Source: an uncultured Ruminococcus sp. (GTDB lineage: Bacteria > Bacillota > Clostridia > Oscillospirales > Acutalibacteraceae). Taken from it: DNA of 47,744 bases. The DNA lies in NCBI GenBank assembly GCA_902764235.1, contig CACWVH010000021.1:1-47744 (forward strand), written 5' to 3'. The notes under the pieces were generated by a model that was not told the DNA's origin, did no database searches, and was given only the letters and a program-made list of their open reading frames with translations. Shown one piece after another: positions 25,992 through 34,030 of the stretch; within the stretch, counting starts at the first letter, position 1, and every line of letters begins with the position of its first letter. The position numbers were made by a program, and so were the translations under genes.

Positions 25992-26734
25992 TTTCTTTTC
26001 TTCCTCACTACATAAATTTCTCTTTGAGAAGCCTTATCAGGGCTTTCAAATGACATATCGTCAAAAAGACCGGCTATTTCCATTCCGGCAGAATCCAGCA
26101 TTTCCTCCATTTCGCTGTGGGTATATGCCCGTTCTGCAAACTGCTCGGAACAGCGCACGTATTTTTCGCCGTCCGGTTCAAAAAAATCAAGAGTTATAAT
26201 AACCTTGTTATTCTTTTCATTGTAATTATTCTGCCAAGCACAGAACACTTCATCGGTATCAAATATATAGCAGTTATCTCCCAGTATCTCACGATGCTTA
26301 CAGACTGTATTTGCATCAAATATAAAAAGACCATCATCTGCCAGACAGCTGCTGATATGAATGAAAGCTTTTTTCAGCTCGCTTTTTGAAGTTATATGGT
26401 TGATGCTGTCAAGAGTGCATACGCAGGTGTCTATCTCAAAAGGCAGCTCAAGCTCCTGCATTTTGCAGCAGAAATACATGATATCAAGCTCCTGCTCAGA
26501 GCTTTTCATCTGTGCCTGAGTCAGCATATCAGTGGACATATCAGCACCCATTACATCTATTCCACGCTTTTTCAGCTCGATAGTAAAGCTTCCTGTTCCG
26601 CAGGCAAGATCAAGTGTCTTTCCGGGAAAATGATTATATCTTTCGCAAAGCTTCAGAAAATATTCAGCCTTTGCCGGATAATCAACATCCTCTGTCAGAC
26701 CATCATAATAATCGGCAAAATATGAATAACTCAT
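25988..26734 (-). CDS. Class I SAM-dependent methyltransferase
   Basis: 248 residues. The SAM-binding glycine motif is LDLACGTGSFT (about residues 40-50), followed by an acidic motif-II residue in VMGADMS and a CTLDSINH stretch in the motif-IV position. It begins YFADYYDGLTEDVDYPAKA, a common start in this group. The substrate is unknown. It overlaps both neighbours by four bases (ATGA), which ties its expression to yerC and hslO. Confidence 0.92.
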   Translation of the reverse strand: MSYSYFADYYDGLTEDVDYPAKAEYFLKLCERYNHFPGKTLDLACGTGSFTIELKKRGIDVMGADMSTDMLTQAQMKSSEQELDIMYFCCKMQELELPFEIDTCVCTLDSINHITSKSELKKAFIHISSCLADDGLFIFDANTVCKHREILGDNCYIFDTDEVFCAWQNNYNEKNNKVIITLDFFEPDGEKYVRCSEQFAERAYTHSEMEEMLDSAGMEIAGLFDDMSFESPDKASQREIYVVRKKRK

Positions 26735-27039
26735 TCGTTATCCTCCGGATTGTCATCAATCAGTCTTTCAAAGGTCAGAGAATAACCATCGCTGCCATAA
26801 TTCAATGATCGGTTAACACGGCTTATAGTAGCTGTGCTTGCGCCTGTTTCCTTGACTATATCGTTATATATCTCACCCTCGTTCAGCATCTTTGCAACAG
26901 AATAACGCTGTGCCATTGCTTTAAGCTCAGGTACTGTGCAAAGATCGTCAAAAAAACGATAGCATTCCTCTACATTTCTGAGTGAAAGAATTGCATTGAA
27001 TAAAAGGTCTGTACTTTTATTTTTTATTTTCGGATTCAT
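26731..27039 (-). CDS. yerC: YerC/YecD family TrpR-related DNA-binding protein
   Basis: 102-residue TrpR-like helix-turn-helix protein of the YerC/YecD family. Family features are FFDDLCTVPELKAMAQRYSVAKML and the recognition helix region IVKETGASTATISRVNRSLNYGSDGY. No ligand or regulon is established for the family. First gene of the operon, with AGGTGA before the ATG, behind the promoter at 27158-27186 and a palindrome at 27095-27111 that it might bind. Confidence 0.94.
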   Translation of the reverse strand: MNPKIKNKSTDLLFNAILSLRNVEECYRFFDDLCTVPELKAMAQRYSVAKMLNEGEIYNDIVKETGASTATISRVNRSLNYGSDGYSLTFERLIDDNPEDNE

Positions 27040-27094
27040 TTTAATTCACCTACATAGATTATTGTTTTTGCCGGAAAAGATTTATATGTGCAGT

Positions 27095-27111
27095 CTGCTG
27101 AGACTCAGCAG
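27095..27111. promoter_or_regulatory. 17-bp palindrome in the yerC leader
   Basis: CTGCTGAG-A-CTCAGCAG is a perfect palindrome with 8-base arms, about 56 bases upstream of the yerC start and downstream of the predicted transcription start. The 1-base centre favours a protein site over an RNA hairpin; autoregulation by the TrpR-like product is plausible. Confidence 0.6.
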
Positions 27112-27157
27112 GAAGAGCACAACAAGATCAATTTGTTTTACGGTTTAACACAATAAT

Positions 27158-27186
27158 ATTTTAACACAGAAAAGTGTAAAAATCAA
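27158..27186 (-). promoter_or_regulatory. Promoter of the yerC operon
   Basis: On the minus strand TTGATT (27186-27181), a 17-base spacer and TAAAAT (27163-27158). Confidence 0.65.
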
Positions 27187-27189
27187 TAG

Positions 27190-27530
27190 AACCGGCGCCG
27201 GCGTGCCGCCAGCGTGACGCTGGACCCTTGATTCACGGCTTAGTCAGCCTGATAAATTTTTTTTCGGGCACCGCCATACTTATTCAGCTTGAACTGCAAC
27301 AGAATAAAATTCAAATCACTATTGCCAATTATAATTTTACACTTATGCCGCCGGTGTCGCGATTCACGACTTAGTCAGCCTGATAAAGTTTTTCCCAGGC
27401 ACCGCCGGACTTTTTAAGCCTGAACTGCGTTATATTTATAATTTAAAGCATATTTCCAATTATACACTAACCCATCGTCACGCTGCCCGCAGTTCGGACT
27501 TTCTTCTGGCCCATGCTTTTATTCAGATCA
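27190..27530 (+). repeat. Dispersed intergenic repeat, copy B (module 1 twice, then a module 2 tail)
   Basis: Module 1 occurs as two direct copies, from 27230 and from 27361 (131 bases apart), each beginning GATTCACG and continuing TTAGTCAGCCTGATAAA. The first is preceded by the CCAGCGT-G-ACGCTGG palindrome also seen in copy A. From about 27489 a fragment related to the end of module 2 follows (GGACTTTCTTCTGGC). It fills most of the gap between yerC and the BspA-like gene. Confidence 0.85.
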
Positions 27531-27535
27531 TATTC

Positions 27536-27568
27536 AAAGGGTCAGCAAATCATTATTACTGCCGACCC
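27536..27568 (-). terminator. Probable terminator of the BspA-like gene
   Basis: GGGTC-A-GCA pairs with TGC-C-GACCC around a 12-base loop, 20 bases after the stop. On the minus strand only three Ts follow, so strength is uncertain. Confidence 0.5.
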
Positions 27569-27587
27569 CATCATCTGAACGCCGCAT

Positions 27588-30497
27588 TCAGATCACTGTT
27601 ACATAGCATACAGCTGTTTTTCCGTTGCTTGTCTTTACGGTTATAACAGCCTTTCCGACTGACTGCGCTGTAACTCTTCCGTTTGATACAGTCGCTATGC
27701 TTTTATCACTCGTTATCCAATCGACAGTCTTGTTAGTAGTATCAGCAGGAGTGAAAATTGATTTCAGCTGGAATTTGGTACCTTTTTTAATTGTGATTTC
27801 TTCTCTGTTCATACTGACCGATTCTGCTTCGATCAGGGTAGTGTATACTATTACTGTACACCTTGCAGACAGACCATTGCAGGACGTCGCTTTAATCGTC
27901 ACAATTCCGGGAGACTGGGCAGTTATCATGCCGTTTGACACGGTTGCGATACTTCTGTCACTCGTAGTCCATGTCACTGTTTTATCAGTAACATTTTCGG
28001 GAGCAATAACTGCTTTGATCTGCTGCTTTGTGCCCTTTTTCAGATACAAAGAGGTCTTGTTCATTACAATTGTTTCAGGCTCTACCACAGGCTCTGTTAC
28101 AAATACAACGCATGAAGCTGCTTTTCCGTTTGATGTAACTGCTGTTATAGCAGCCGCACCCGCAGCCCTTGCAGTAACGATACCGTCAATTACTGTCACA
28201 ACAGCGTTATTGCTTGAGCTCCATGTCAGCGATGCATCAGTAGTATCAAAGGGCAGGATTTCAGCCTTCAGCTTCACTGTTTTTCCGCTTTCAACAGATA
28301 TCTCTGATTTGTCAAATTTTACAGTCTCTGCATATATTATTGGTTCAGTCACTGTCACAATACATACTGCTGTTTCTCCTTTTGATGTTTTAACAGTGAT
28401 CCTTGCACTTCCGGCACCTTTTGCAGTAACCTTGCCGTCTGCAACTGCGGCCACCTGAATATTATCTGTTGACCATACGAGTTCTTCTTCAGAATCGACC
28501 TTCAGCTGAAATGTCTTTCCGATATCAAGATAAAGCTGATCTCTGTTAAGCTCAAGCTCTGAGGAGTCAGTAAGTGCTTCAAACCTTACCTCACTGTCAA
28601 GCGCATATCTTTCAGCTGCGCTTCCGGAAAAACCATATATTATGAAATCCTCATCCTTTTTATCTTCACCCGTCTCAGCATCATAGTAAAAACCAAAGGC
28701 GCCGTAGCCGATGCTTTTTACACTTTCGGGAATAGTAATACTTCTCAGACTGTCACAGTCATAAAAGCCGAAATTGCCAAGGCTTGTGCAGCTGTCAGGA
28801 ATCGGAAGCTTCCTGAGGCTTCTGCAGCCGTAGAAAGCAAAGTTATCAATAAGTGTTATTCCGCAGGGTACATTTATCTCTTTAAGACTGCTGCAGCCGC
28901 GGAACATAGCAAAGGTTATTGTAGAGGTGCTTTCCGGAATATTGACATCCGTCAGATTGACACAGCCGAAAAATGTAGAATCGCCAAAGGTTGTGACACC
29001 TTCATCTATCCTTGCGCTTTTCAGCGCTGTACAACCGTAAAATGCGCTTTTCCCGACTGTTTTCACATTTCCGGGAATTACAACATTCTGCAAATACCGG
29101 CTGCCGTAAAACGCGCCCTTTCCAAGTCTTGTTACACCTGACGGAATCGTAAAGGAACTCCCTGTTTTTCCTGCGCCATAGCAGACAAGCTTTGTCTTGC
29201 TTTTATTAAAGAGTATTCCGTCAGACGATGAAAAGCTTTTATTCCTGCTGTCAACAGTTATTTCCTCAAGACTGCTGCAATTCCAGAAGGATGTATCATC
29301 AATAGATGTTGTATTTGCAGGAACAGCTATGCTTTTCAGGCTTTTACAATCGGCAAATGCCTTTTCGCCTATTTTAGCAATTCCGGAAGGAAGTGTTACA
29401 TTATCAAGACTTTTACAGCCATTGAATGTGCAGTTTGGTATTACTGTCAGCTTTGAAGGAATGTTTATTTCTTTGAGACTCGTACAGGATTCAAAGCTAT
29501 TGTTTCCGAATTCTTCAATGCTATCTCCAAGAACAGCGCTTCTGAGTTCCGTGCAGCCTAAAAAGGTTTTGTCCGGTATACTTTTTAATCCGTTTCCCAC
29601 TGCTACAGTCTGAAGGGAGCTGCAATATGAAAAAACCCTGCTGCCAAGACTTGTAACACTGTCAGGGATGGTCAGCTCTGTAACAGAGCTGCATTCACGA
29701 AAAGCATTATTATCAATACTGACCACACTGTCGGGAATATTGATCTCCCTCAGTGATGTACAGCCGGAAAAGGCAGAGCTTCCGATTTTTACGATACTAT
29801 CGGGAATAGTCACGCTTTCAAGTCCTGTACAGCAGAAAAAGCTGCCGGCATCGATCTCTGTCATACTTTCAGGAAGCTCAATGCTTGTAAGTGAATGGCA
29901 ATATCTGAATGCACTTCTGCCGATGCTTTTCAGGTTTTTCGGCAGCCTGACATCCGCAAGGGCAAAGCAGCCGTAAAATGCTTCCTCACCGATTATCTCC
30001 ACTGAATCCGGAATTGTAACATTTCTGAGGTTGATACAGCCGTCAAAGGAATCTGTATCGATTATTGTAACGCTCTCAGGTATTTCAATATCCGTCAGGC
30101 TGCAGCAGCCATAAAAGCAATTCCAGCCGAGCTTTGTTACAGTATCTGAAATCTCCACCTCACAAAGCCTGCTGCAATTCAGAAACAGACTTTCACCTAT
30201 ATCGGTTATTCCTGTTCCAATGACAACTTTTCTGATGTTGTCATTGTTATAAAAAGGAGATTCTGTCCTTTCATAATTATACATACCGCCGCTTCCGCTT
30301 AATGTAAGTGTTCCGTCAGAGGAAAACTCATATCTGACATATTCGCCGCAGCTGCCGCTTTTAAGTATATTACTCTCAAGTGCATTTACCTGAAAACCGG
30401 CACATGAAATTACAGATGTATCTGCAAGGCACACTGTTCCGACCAATGCAGCAGCCATCAATGCAGCAAAAATCCTTTTTGTTAAAAACGTTTTCAT
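27588..30497 (-). CDS. Secreted BspA-like leucine-rich-repeat protein with four bacterial Ig-like domains
   Basis: 969 residues. The signal peptide at 1-26 or so is followed by about 20 LRR_5 (BspA/TpLRR) units of 23 residues between about residues 85 and 640, each of the form AFxGCxxLxxVxIPxSVxxIG. One unit is enlarged by about 36 residues (SSSDGILFNKSKTKLVCYG). Four Big_2-type Ig domains of about 80 residues close the protein (from about 655), the first lacking part of its core. There is no LPXTG, dockerin or membrane anchor visible. Such proteins mediate adhesion or carbohydrate/host binding in gut bacteria; the ligand here is unknown. It is preceded by its own promoter. Confidence 0.92.
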   Translation of the reverse strand: MKTFLTKRIFAALMAAALVGTVCLADTSVISCAGFQVNALESNILKSGSCGEYVRYEFSSDGTLTLSGSGGMYNYERTESPFYNNDNIRKVVIGTGITDIGESLFLNCSRLCEVEISDTVTKLGWNCFYGCCSLTDIEIPESVTIIDTDSFDGCINLRNVTIPDSVEIIGEEAFYGCFALADVRLPKNLKSIGRSAFRYCHSLTSIELPESMTEIDAGSFFCCTGLESVTIPDSIVKIGSSAFSGCTSLREINIPDSVVSIDNNAFRECSSVTELTIPDSVTSLGSRVFSYCSSLQTVAVGNGLKSIPDKTFLGCTELRSAVLGDSIEEFGNNSFESCTSLKEINIPSKLTVIPNCTFNGCKSLDNVTLPSGIAKIGEKAFADCKSLKSIAVPANTTSIDDTSFWNCSSLEEITVDSRNKSFSSSDGILFNKSKTKLVCYGAGKTGSSFTIPSGVTRLGKGAFYGSRYLQNVVIPGNVKTVGKSAFYGCTALKSARIDEGVTTFGDSTFFGCVNLTDVNIPESTSTITFAMFRGCSSLKEINVPCGITLIDNFAFYGCRSLRKLPIPDSCTSLGNFGFYDCDSLRSITIPESVKSIGYGAFGFYYDAETGEDKKDEDFIIYGFSGSAAERYALDSEVRFEALTDSSELELNRDQLYLDIGKTFQLKVDSEEELVWSTDNIQVAAVADGKVTAKGAGSARITVKTSKGETAVCIVTVTEPIIYAETVKFDKSEISVESGKTVKLKAEILPFDTTDASLTWSSSNNAVVTVIDGIVTARAAGAAAITAVTSNGKAASCVVFVTEPVVEPETIVMNKTSLYLKKGTKQQIKAVIAPENVTDKTVTWTTSDRSIATVSNGMITAQSPGIVTIKATSCNGLSARCTVIVYTTLIEAESVSMNREEITIKKGTKFQLKSIFTPADTTNKTVDWITSDKSIATVSNGRVTAQSVGKAVITVKTSNGKTAVCYVTVI

Positions 30498-30560
30498 ATC
30501 AGTTTTACCTGCCTTTATTTTAAATAGATAATTCCGGTTATTTAAACGCTTACATTCTGT

Positions 30561-30589
30561 ATTCTACCATACCACCCGTCAAAAATCAA
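30561..30589 (-). promoter_or_regulatory. Promoter of the BspA-like gene
   Basis: On the minus strand TTGATT (30589-30584), a 17-base spacer and TAGAAT (30566-30561), about 65 bases before the ATG. Confidence 0.6.
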
Positions 30590-30599
30590 CAACCGGTAA

Positions 30600-30917
30600 C
30601 TAATCCCACCGGCGTGCCGCCGGAGTCGCGACGCACTATCGCTCCGCTTACGCTGCGCTCTGGGTTCAGGACTTCCGCTTTTATTCCCGCTTTTATGTCA
30701 GTTGATTATAGCTCCTTCAAAATTCCCAGAAAAATTTTACATCAACAACTAATCCCAGCACTGACAGCGTAGTGCCTCCGCTGTCGAAATCGCAGGGGTC
30801 GCTACGCTCTTAACCACCAGCCGATAATGTCGAAGTCGTGGTTCAGGCTTTCTTCTGACCAGAATCTTTGTCTTGGTTGATTATAGTTTTTTCAAAACTC
30901 CCAGCAATATTTAACTG
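30600..30917 (+). repeat. Dispersed intergenic repeat, copy C (two tandem module 2 copies)
   Basis: Two related units, about 30600-30750 and 30751-30917, both start TAATCCCA, pass through a GTTCAGG-CTT block and GTTGATTATAG, and end near TCCCAG with an AATTTTAC or ATATTTAAC tail. The second unit matches copy D through GTGCCTCCGCTGTC, CGCTCTTA and TTCAGGCTTTCTTCTG. It occupies most of the 489-base gap between the BspA-like gene and smr. Confidence 0.8.
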
Positions 30918-30986
30918 TCAATTGATACAGCTTTATGATATAATTAAGGTAAAGCAAATGTATAGATTATTACTCAGGAGATCATT

Positions 30987-31220
30987 ATGGCATATTTTGA
31001 AGAAACAGATCTGCATGGTCTGTCAGCTAAGGACGCTAAAAAAAAGCTTGATGAAATTATGAAAAGTCTGCCGGGGGATGTTCGTGAGCTTACCGTTATT
31101 CACGGATATCACGGCGGTACAGCACTTCGTGATATGGTAAGAAGATACAAGCATCCAAGAGTTGAAAAAAAGCTGCTCGGACTTAATCAAGGCTCAACTG
31201 TTTTTATTATAATACCTTAA
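30987..31220 (+). CDS. Stand-alone Smr domain protein
   Basis: 77 residues consisting of a single Smr (small MutS-related) domain. It has the DLHGLSAKDA motif and the loop VIHGYHGGTALRDMVR, which replaces the common TGKG/HGxGxG form, and ends in a strand (STVFIIIP). Smr domains are nucleic-acid binding and often endonucleolytic; recent work links several to ribosome rescue by mRNA cleavage. AGGAGA precedes the ATG. It is 52 bases upstream of the methyltransferase-like gene and probably co-transcribed with it. Confidence 0.88.
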   Translation: MAYFEETDLHGLSAKDAKKKLDEIMKSLPGDVRELTVIHGYHGGTALRDMVRRYKHPRVEKKLLGLNQGSTVFIIIP

Positions 31221-31272
31221 AGAGTTACTGACTTTTTTAAAATATATGAAACCCGATCCGGAGTGGTGCTGA

Positions 31273-31941
31273 ATGAAAAAAATTATACCAAAAGCTTTGT
31301 TGAAATTTATGACAGGTCTTATAATGGCAGGTCTTCTTTTGTTTTTGCCGGCAGGTTCATTTAATTATACTAATGCCTGGATCTTTATTGCTGTTCTTTT
31401 CATTCCTATGCTTATTGCAGGTATCGTTTTGCTCTTTAAAAATCCGGCTCTGCTTGAAGAAAGACTTAATGCCAGAGAAACAGAAGCAACTCAGAAAGCA
31501 GTGATTGCGGTCTGTGCGGTTATGTTTATAGCAGGCTTTGTTATTGCCGGACTTAATTATAGGTTTAATTGGTTTATGCTTCCTGACCCTGCCGTTTATT
31601 CAGGCTCTGTTATATTTCTTTTATCATACATTATGTATGCTGAGGTACTGAGAGAAAACACATATCTGTCAAGAACAATAAAGGTACAGCAGGGTCAGAA
31701 GGTCATTGATACAGGTCTGTACGGAATTGTACGTCATCCTATGTACAGCGCTACGGTTATTATGTTCCTTTCCATTCCGGTTATTTTAGGCTCTTTATTC
31801 TCATTTCTTGTTTTTCTTATATATCCCTTCACTCTTGTCAGGCGAATCAAAAATGAAGAGGAAGTCCTCGAAATATCTCTTGACGGATACTCTGATTATA
31901 AAAAGCGTGTGAAATACAGGCTGATACCCTTTATCTGGTAA
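31273..31941 (+). CDS. Isoprenylcysteine carboxyl methyltransferase-family membrane protein
   Basis: 222 residues with about five transmembrane helices and the ICMT/PEMT C-terminal signature: GLYGIVRHPMYSATVIMFL, then RRIKNEEEVLEISLDGYSDYKKRVKYRLIPF. In this family the RHPMY and EE..L residues form the SAM-binding site. Bacterial members methylate unknown lipids or small molecules; true prenyl-cysteine is unlikely. A bidirectional terminator follows. Confidence 0.9.
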   Translation: MKKIIPKALLKFMTGLIMAGLLLFLPAGSFNYTNAWIFIAVLFIPMLIAGIVLLFKNPALLEERLNARETEATQKAVIAVCAVMFIAGFVIAGLNYRFNWFMLPDPAVYSGSVIFLLSYIMYAEVLRENTYLSRTIKVQQGQKVIDTGLYGIVRHPMYSATVIMFLSIPVILGSLFSFLVFLIYPFTLVRRIKNEEEVLEISLDGYSDYKKRVKYRLIPFIW

Positions 31942-31989
31942 ATCTTTATAATGCTTACGTAGTCTTAAAATAATGATACAGAGCTGCAA

Positions 31990-32031
31990 AAGCCCGGAGC
32001 GGTCACAAGATCATATCCGGGCTTATTTTTT
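31990..32031. terminator. Bidirectional terminator between the ICMT-like and GH13 genes
   Basis: AAGCCCGG pairs with CCGGGCTT around a 19-base loop. The plus side is followed by ATTTTTTATT and the minus side by TTTTGC. It sits in the short gap between convergent genes. Confidence 0.85.
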
Positions 32032-32037
32032 ATTCTA

Positions 32038-33585
32038 TCAGATTTTCATAAGAACTATAGTCTGAGGCTGCATTACAAGATAACTGCCGTTCTTTTCATG
32101 GCTGCCGATCTCAAACACTGCTTTACCGTCAAAAGCAAAGGGTGCGCTCTGCTGCTTGTCAGTAGGGTTGACTGCGATTATGAAGCTTCCCCTTTTAAAG
32201 ATGAAGGGATATTTTTCCTTGACAGCATAGATCACTTCAAAATCTCCGTCTGACTGAAGATCAGGGTTTTCATGTCTGATCGCAATTACTTTTCTGAGTG
32301 TGTTAAGTATGGAGTCAGGGTCTTTTTCTGCTGCTTCTACTGTAACAGCATTTTCTCCGTTGTCAACAGGCAGGTAAAGCTCACTTTCATCTGCTGTGGA
32401 AAAGCCGTGGTTTTTTGTATTATCCCACTGCATAGGAGTTCTTGTTCCTGTTCTTGAGAATCCGCCCTCCTTGCTTGTCAGACCTTCCATATAGCTCATT
32501 CCTATTTCATCACCATAATAAAGGAAGGGCACGCCCGGCATCATAAATATAAATGAATAGGCTATCTTTGCTTCAAGCTCTGAGAACATTCTTGTCATTC
32601 TCGGAGTATCATGGTTACAGGTAATGAAGCTGATATACCCCTTGCCCTTTGTATTTTTCAGATCCTCAAGGTATTCATCAAGGAATTTTGTTATATCGCC
32701 CTTTTCATTTTTGCCGAATACAGCCTTACATTCGCCTGTTTCCCAGTTTTTGTCACGGAAAAGTATACGATAACCATTTGTATCATGGTCAAGATAGAAA
32801 TCACTGTGGAAGCCTGCTCCGATTGAAACCTTGGGGTTGCACCATTCTGAAACAAGGGCTGCCTCCGGATATTCCTCATCAAGCATAGCCCTGACATTCT
32901 TCCATACCTTACAGGTCTCCGGCTTTTCGCCGTCCTCGTTTTTGACAAGTGAGTCTGCCATATCCACACGGAAGCCGTCACAGCCTGCGTCAAGCCAGAA
33001 ACGCATTATATCCTTGAGTGCTTCGACAGTAGCCTGACAGTCAGGGTCAGACGGAGATTTCTGCCATGCCGGATGAGTGATATTATTAAAGCCGTAATTG
33101 AGAGCCGGCTGGGAGCTGAAATAATTGACCATATAATTTCCGTCACGGTCTGTTATACCGCAAAGCAGCCTGTACTGCGGAGGCGCCTCCCATACACTGT
33201 CCGTCCAGATATATCTTCCGCTGAATTCATTTTTCTCCGGACTTTTACTTTTGAGAAACCATTCGTTCTGATCAGATGTATGACCCGGAACAAGATCAAG
33301 AAGTATTTTTATTCCCTTTTCATGTGCCGCATCAAAAAGATGTATGAGATCATCATTTGTTCCGTATCTTTCTGCTACCTTGTAATAATCCCTTACGTCA
33401 TATCCTGCATCCATAAAGGGTGAATCATATACAGGATTGAGCCATATAGCATTACAGCCAAGGCTTTTTACATAATCCAGCTTTGAAATGATACCGTTAA
33501 TATCCCCAATTCCGTCTCCGTTGCTGTCGCAGAAGGTCTGAGGATAAATTTCATAGAAAACTGCGTCCTTTAACCAATTTGGCAT
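32038..33585 (-). CDS. GH13 alpha-glucosidase/oligosaccharide hydrolase
   Basis: 515-residue cytosolic glycoside hydrolase family 13 enzyme. Conserved regions are present: DGIGDINGI near the N-terminus, ILLDLVPGHTSD (region I), DGFRVDMADSL with the nucleophile Asp at about 207, VSEW with the acid/base Glu at about 247, and CNHDTPRM with the stabilising Asp at about 326. It resembles alpha-1,4/1,6-glucosidases and trehalose-synthase-like enzymes; specificity cannot be fixed from sequence. No signal peptide is present, so it acts on imported oligosaccharides. GGAGG lies eight bases before the ATG. It is transcribed alone. Confidence 0.93.
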   Translation of the reverse strand: MPNWLKDAVFYEIYPQTFCDSNGDGIGDINGIISKLDYVKSLGCNAIWLNPVYDSPFMDAGYDVRDYYKVAERYGTNDDLIHLFDAAHEKGIKILLDLVPGHTSDQNEWFLKSKSPEKNEFSGRYIWTDSVWEAPPQYRLLCGITDRDGNYMVNYFSSQPALNYGFNNITHPAWQKSPSDPDCQATVEALKDIMRFWLDAGCDGFRVDMADSLVKNEDGEKPETCKVWKNVRAMLDEEYPEAALVSEWCNPKVSIGAGFHSDFYLDHDTNGYRILFRDKNWETGECKAVFGKNEKGDITKFLDEYLEDLKNTKGKGYISFITCNHDTPRMTRMFSELEAKIAYSFIFMMPGVPFLYYGDEIGMSYMEGLTSKEGGFSRTGTRTPMQWDNTKNHGFSTADESELYLPVDNGENAVTVEAAEKDPDSILNTLRKVIAIRHENPDLQSDGDFEVIYAVKEKYPFIFKRGSFIIAVNPTDKQQSAPFAFDGKAVFEIGSHEKNGSYLVMQPQTIVLMKI

Positions 33586-33617
33586 AATAAAACCTCCGAT
33601 TCGGGTAATTTTTATTA

Positions 33618-33646
33618 ATTATAACATAATACCTCTGTTTATTCAA
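33618..33646 (-). promoter_or_regulatory. Promoter of the GH13 gene
   Basis: On the minus strand TTGAAT (33646-33641), a 17-base spacer and TATAAT (33623-33618), about 30 bases before the ATG. Confidence 0.78.
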
Positions 33647-33666
33647 TATTATCAAAATTTTTATTT

Positions 33667-33850
33667 TCCGGAGTGCCTCCGCTGTCAATTTCGCGGGCTT
33701 CTCTTCGCTCTTACCCACAATCCAATACTGTCTAAGTTGCGGTTCAGACTTTCTTCTGGCAAAAACTTTTATGTTGGCTGACTCAGGATTTTTTCAATAT
33801 TTTGTTTAACCAACTTAAATTTCCCATACCATTTTACTGTTCAATCCAGG
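33667..33850 (+). repeat. Dispersed intergenic repeat, copy D (module 2)
   Basis: Begins CCGGAGTGCCTCCGCTGTC, whose first part is a palindrome (CGGAG-TGC-CTCCG), and continues through TCGCGGG, CGCTCTTACCCAC and TTCAGACTTTCTTCTGGC. It aligns with the second unit of copy C over about 150 bases. The rest of the gap to 34030 is AT-rich and probably holds the symporter promoter, which I cannot place with confidence. Confidence 0.8.
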
Positions 33851-34030
33851 TATTAATCGTACTTTCAACAACTTTGGTTGTTTTCTTTTCGCCTGATAAT
33901 AAGCCGACTATTTCGACAGTATAATATCAAGTGGGAAGTTTGAGTAACCAATTATTATTTTGCATTTTCTTCATTCTCAGGGAAGTATTATCCATTATAA
34001 TTCACGCATATATTTAACCGGGGTGTTGTA

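Noticed and set aside
27625-28458. Long open frame on the plus strand (277 codons)
   Set aside because: It is antisense to the Ig-like domains of the BspA-like gene, has no ribosome binding site and follows the codon structure of the real gene.
28600-30250. Regular 69-base periodicity resembling a repeat array
   Set aside because: The period equals 23 codons and encodes LRR_5 units; the units are diverged and in frame, so it is not a CRISPR or satellite array.
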